The position numbers were made by a program, and so were the translations under genes. 64,000 nt of DNA from Afipia birgiae 34632 (GTDB lineage: Bacteria; Pseudomonadota; Alphaproteobacteria; Rhizobiales; Xanthobacteraceae). Shown here in pieces: positions 60,659-64,000 of this stretch. The DNA lies in assembly GCF_000308295.2 (NCBI RefSeq), contig NZ_HG326652.1, positions 2,019,732 through 2,083,731 on the forward strand, given 5' to 3'. The notes below the pieces were generated by a model. The model was not told where the DNA came from. It was given only the letters and a program-made list of their open reading frames with translations, and searched no databases. Position 1 is the first letter of the stretch, and each line of letters starts with the position of its first letter.

Positions 60659-60735
60659 CGTCATTGCGAGGAACGCTTGCGACGAAGCAATCCAGACCTC
60701 TTTAATCGTTCTGGATTGCTTCGCTCGCAATGACG
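60659..60735. repeat. 77-base palindromic repeat (CGTCATTGCGAG family)
   Basis: CGTCATTGCGAGGAACGC at the left and GCTCGCAATGACG at the right, with inner arms GAAGCAATCCAG and CTGGATTGCTTC. It lies between the convergent SDR and crotonase genes and may serve as a transcription end for both. Other copies are at 23676-23757 and 27576-27657. Confidence 0.88.
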
Positions 60736-60747
60736 ATAGTCTAATCT

Positions 60748-61536
60748 CTATTTAAAGGACCCATGCCGCCCCTGTCCGCTGGCGAAGCGTGTGGCTCCTT
60801 CAAGCGTTTCGCCAGATGCGATGATGCCGAGACCACCCTGCATCTCGTCGTTGATCGCGTCCTCTTCTTCGAGATCCCATTGGCGCAGCGCCGAGCGCTT
60901 GTCGTTGCGCAGGCAGCCTTGCGGAAAGCGCGACAGCTCCCGCGCCAGCGCGATGGCATGCACCCGCGCCTCGCCCTTCGGCACAAGGCGGTTCGCGATC
61001 CCGATATCGAACGCCTCCCTCGCATCCACTGGACGTCCCGTGAGAATCAGATCCATCGCACGCGAGTGCCCGATCAGCCGCGGCAGGCGAATGGTGCCGA
61101 GATCGATCAACGGCACGCCGAAGCGGCGACAGAAAATGCCGAAGGTCGCGCCTTCACCCACTACGCGCATGTCCGCCCACAGCGCCAGCTCCATCCCGCC
61201 GGCCACAGCATGGCCTTCGACCGCCGCGATCACCGGTTTGCTGAGGCGCAGACGGCTCGGCCCCATCGGCGCGATGCTGTCGTGACCGCCAAGCTCGCGT
61301 TTCTTCTCGCGATCGCCGAGCGCAACGGTTTTCAGATCGGCCCCCGCGCAGAACGCGCCGCCGGTCCCGGTGAACACCGCAACGGAAGAATTCGGATCGG
61401 CATCGAAGGCGCGGAAGGCATCGAACAGGCGGCGCGCTGTTGCGCCATCGACGGCGTTCTTGCGCTCCGGCCGGTTGATGGAAACGATGGTAACGGGACC
61501 TTCGTGCTCGACAAGAATGGTGTCAGTCTCGGTCAT
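60748..61536 (-). CDS. Crotonase/enoyl-CoA hydratase family protein
   Basis: A 262-residue crotonase-fold protein. The oxyanion-hole segments are GGAFCAGADLK (near 60-70) and AGGMELALWADMR (near 112-124). At the second catalytic place, usual enoyl-CoA hydratases have a glutamate; here the segment is FCRRFGVPLIDLGTIRLPRLIG, typical of an atypical crotonase subgroup, so hydratase activity is not certain. ATG 61536 has GGGAGGTATCG upstream. It starts 24 bases after the ppc stop on the same strand, so the two genes are probably cotranscribed. Confidence 0.88.
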   Translation of the reverse strand: MTETDTILVEHEGPVTIVSINRPERKNAVDGATARRLFDAFRAFDADPNSSVAVFTGTGGAFCAGADLKTVALGDREKKRELGGHDSIAPMGPSRLRLSKPVIAAVEGHAVAGGMELALWADMRVVGEGATFGIFCRRFGVPLIDLGTIRLPRLIGHSRAMDLILTGRPVDAREAFDIGIANRLVPKGEARVHAIALARELSRFPQGCLRNDKRSALRQWDLEEEDAINDEMQGGLGIIASGETLEGATRFASGQGRHGSFK

Positions 61537-61560
61537 CGATACCTCCCGTTGTTTTGATTG

Positions 61561-64000
61561 TCAGCCGCTGTTGCGCAGCCCCGCCGAAATACCGTTGATG
61601 GTAAGCTGAATGCCGCGCAGCACCTGTTCGTCGGTGCTTAGCGCCCGATGCGCCTGGAGCAGTTCAACCTGCACGTGATTGAGCGGGTCGAGATAGGGAA
61701 AGCGGTTGCGGATCGAGCGTTCGAGGAGAGGATTTCCCTGCAACAGTCGGTCGTGACCCATGATCGTCAGCAGCGTTTCGATGGAGTCATGCCACTCGGT
61801 GCGAATGCGGCCGAAGATGGTGCTGCGCAGCTTCTCATCCGGGACAAGGTCCGCATAACGCGACGCGATGGCGATGCTGCTCTTTGACAGCACCATGTCC
61901 ATGTTCGACAGCAGCGTTTGAAAGAACGGCCACTCGCGGTAAAGCTCCTGAAGGAACGCGATGCCCTTGTCCGGATGCTGTTTGACCCACGCATCGACCG
62001 CGCTACCGAAGCCATACCATCCTGGGAGCATGAGGCGGCATTGCGCCCAACTGAACACCCAGGGGATCGCACGCAGGTCTTCGATCTTGCGGGTCTTGGT
62101 GCGCGAGGCCGGACGGCTGCCGATATTGAGCGTCGAGATTTCCGAAATGACGGTAGACGCCCAGAAGTAGTCCTCGAAACCCTCCGTTTCATAAACAAGG
62201 TTGCGATAGGCCGCATAAGCAAGGTTGGAGAGCTCCTCCATCGCGGCGATGTATTCGTCGCGCGGCGCGGAATGCTTCGGTTGCAACAGACTGGCTTCCA
62301 GCGTCGCAGCCGCAAGAATTTCAAGATTATGGCGACCGACATCGGCGTTGGAGTACTTGCTGGAGATGATTTCGCCCTGTTCGGTGATGCGGATCTGTCC
62401 GTTCACCGCCCCGCCCGGTTGCGCCAGAATCGCATCGTAGCTGGGCCCGCCGCCGCGACCGACCGACCCGCCGCGGCCGTGGAACAGGCGCAAACGCACG
62501 CCATGGCGCTCGAACACTTCAATCAGGCTGATCTCGGCCTTATACAGTTCCCAACCCGACGTGACGAAACCGCCATCCTTGTTGCTGTCCGAATAACCGA
62601 GCATCACTTCCTGAACGCTGCCGCGACTGTCAACGAGGCGGCGGTACTCCGGCAGCGCGAAAAGGCTGTCCATGATTTGCGCGCACTGCCGCAAGTCATC
62701 GATGGTCTCGAACAGCGGAACGATGTTGAGGCGGCCGGTGCCATCCGGAGCGACCAGTCCCGCCTCCTTCAGCAGCACCGCGACCTCAAGCAGATCAGAC
62801 GCGCCCTCGGTCATCGAGATGATGCATTGAGGGATGACTGCGCCGCCGAACGTCGCATGCGCTTCTGCCGCTGCACGCAACACGGCAAGCTCCTTGATCG
62901 TCTCCTCACCATAAGCAACGAATGGCGACGCCAATGGACGCGCAGTAGTCAGTTCGCGGGACAACAATGCGATCCGCGCATCCTCCGGCAATTCCCGATA
63001 GTTCGTGCCGGGCGCTACCGCCTCAAAGAGCTCCGCAAGCGTGCGCTCATGCACGGCAGAATTTTGCCGCATATCGAGTGCGGCGAGATGGAATCCGAAA
63101 CAATCCACCGCGCGGCGCAGGTGCCGCAGCCGTCCCCGTGCGATCACCAGCGAATTATTGGCCACCAGCGAGGCATGCAGCACGTCGAGGTCACGCGCCA
63201 GTTCGTCCGGACCGGCATAAGCCTCGGCATTTCCCACCGGAGGCCGGCTGGTCTCGATCTTGAGCTTTAGTGCAGTCGCCGCCAGGCGCGCGTAAATGCC
63301 GGACACCGCCAGCCGGTAAGGTTCACCGCTCCGGTGCGGCGACGGGTCAGGCGACTGCTGCGCCAGCGCGCGCAACTCAGGCGACACGTCTGCGAGATGA
63401 GTAGCCAGCGACAGCTCACCGCCAAGCTCGTGCAATTCGGCGAGATAGAAACGAAGCACGCGCGTGCTCTGCATCTGCAGTGTCCCGCGCATCACCTCGG
63501 CGGTGACAAAGGGATTGCCGTCGCGGTCCCCGCCGATCCAGCTTCCCATCTTGAGGAACGTCGCAAGCTCTGGTGCATCCTGTGCATCGGCAGCGCTGCC
63601 GCCCTCCTCAGCCAGCCGGTCCTCCAGTGAACAATGCAGCCGCGGCACCTCGCGCAGGAACGTATAGTCGTAGAACGACAGGCCGTTGGCGACCTCGTCC
63701 AGCACCGTCAGCTTGGTCCGGCGCAGCAGATTGGTCTGCCACAGCGTGACCACGGCGCGGCGCAGCTGTTCATCGCTCGCCACGATTTCGTCGGCGGTCA
63801 TCTGGGTGCGCTCGCGGATGTTGAGCACCTCCGCAATTTCCATTTCGCGGTCGATCGTGCTCTTACGGCGGACTTCAGTCGGATGCGCGGTCAGAACCGG
63901 ACTGACCTGAGCCTTTGCAAAGAAAGCCCGCAGCGCATCGGCGTTGATCCCGGCATCCTTTGCACGTGTCAATGCACGCGACAGCGTCCCGGGACGCGAA
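61561..64000 (-). CDS. ppc: Phosphoenolpyruvate carboxylase, 5' end beyond the window
   Basis: At least 812 residues of PEP carboxylase are present; the frame stays open to the window edge, so the N-terminal part (about 100 residues) is missing. Clear marks are the catalytic-histidine motif [23 protein letters not shown], the mobile loop [23 protein letters not shown], and [16 protein letters not shown]. The C-terminus is RNSG rather than the common RNTG. It makes oxaloacetate from PEP and bicarbonate to refill the TCA cycle. A crotonase gene follows on the same strand. Confidence 0.95.
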   Translation of the reverse strand, partial: SRPGTLSRALTRAKDAGINADALRAFFAKAQVSPVLTAHPTEVRRKSTIDREMEIAEVLNIRERTQMTADEIVASDEQLRRAVVTLWQTNLLRRTKLTVLDEVANGLSFYDYTFLREVPRLHCSLEDRLAEEGGSAADAQDAPELATFLKMGSWIGGDRDGNPFVTAEVMRGTLQMQSTRVLRFYLAELHELGGELSLATHLADVSPELRALAQQSPDPSPHRSGEPYRLAVSGIYARLAATALKLKIETSRPPVGNAEAYAGPDELARDLDVLHASLVANNSLVIARGRLRHLRRAVDCFGFHLAALDMRQNSAVHERTLAELFEAVAPGTNYRELPEDARIALLSRELTTARPLASPFVAYGEETIKELAVLRAAAEAHATFGGAVIPQCIISMTEGASDLLEVAVLLKEAGLVAPDGTGRLNIVPLFETIDDLRQCAQIMDSLFALPEYRRLVDSRGSVQEVMLGYSDSNKDGGFVTSGWELYKAEISLIEVFERHGVRLRLFHGRGGSVGRGGGPSYDAILAQPGGAVNGQIRITEQGEIISSKYSNADVGRHNLEILAAATLEASLLQPKHSAPRDEYIAAMEELSNLAYAAYRNLVYETEGFEDYFWASTVISEISTLNIGSRPASRTKTRKIEDLRAIPWVFSWAQCRLMLPGWYGFGSAVDAWVKQHPDKGIAFLQELYREWPFFQTLLSNMDMVLSKSSIAIASRYADLVPDEKLRSTIFGRIRTEWHDSIETLLTIMGHDRLLQGNPLLERSIRNRFPYLDPLNHVQVELLQAHRALSTDEQVLRGIQLTINGISAGLRNSG

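Noticed and set aside
61918-63270. A 450-codon open frame opposite ppc
   Set aside because: Antisense to a highly conserved enzyme gene; product has no recognisable domain.

Overview
The window reads as a chromosomal stretch of a high-GC alphaproteobacterium of the Bradyrhizobium/Rhodopseudomonas/Afipia group (Nitrobacteraceae). The reasons are the many Liv-type ABC transporter genes, a fused permease-ATPase subunit, a Pat-type acyl-CoA-synthetase/GNAT protein like that described in Rhodopseudomonas palustris, a FixK/FNR-like box, DUF1254, phasin and class III PHA synthase genes, and several palindromic intergenic repeats of a kind usual in these genomes. This assignment is inferred from gene content and not from a marker gene; no rRNA or tRNA gene was seen.

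Region 1 (1-15.4 kb). Two short-chain dehydrogenases (the first cut by the window edge) face a cyclase/FGE-like sensor gene with a frameshift. Next comes a long minus-strand operon. In transcription order it encodes a periplasmic binding protein, LivH-like permease, fused LivM-LivG-like subunit, LivF-like ATPase, an Ldh2-type dehydrogenase, an HpcH/HpaI aldolase, a UxaA-type dehydratase, an IlvD/Edd-type dehydratase and an MFS carrier whose reading frame holds an amber codon. It looks like uptake and breakdown of a sugar acid. Region 2 (15.4-21.2 kb) has an RND/MMPL exporter, trhO-slyX, and a set of small genes (universal stress protein, 28-residue membrane peptide, stand-alone LuxR-type HTH, small exported Cys-rich protein) around a FixK/FNR-like box.

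Region 3 (21.5-27.5 kb) is a second complete Liv-type ABC transporter, interrupted by two palindromic repeats, followed by a PilZ protein. Region 4 (27.6-34 kb) encodes exported proteins: a cupin, two DUF1254/DUF1214 proteins and a Tat-exported linear alkylsulfatase, separated by repeat-rich DNA that holds a relic of a livM 3' end. Region 5 (34-47.2 kb) is centred on storage lipid and fatty acid chemistry: phaE-like/phaC/GNAT operon, phasin, a P450BM3-like self-sufficient monooxygenase, an epoxide hydrolase, a wax ester synthase/DGAT and several alpha/beta hydrolases, two of them paralogues.

Region 6 (47.4-64 kb) has Pat, a zinc alcohol dehydrogenase with a divergent LysR regulator, a frameshifted FecR-domain gene next to a TPR/beta-barrel outer membrane protein, a divergent pair of glycosyltransferases (one with two tandem copies of the same domain), an acyl-CoA module (OB/zinc-ribbon protein, thiolase-like protein, SDR), a crotonase and the 5'-truncated (by the window edge) ppc gene.

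The most unusual items are two paired-hairpin intergenic elements with the same layout but different stem sequences, a tandem UUCG-type hairpin repeat, the coupled micropeptide/HTH pair, the tandem-duplicated glycosyltransferase, and three genes each disabled by one lesion.
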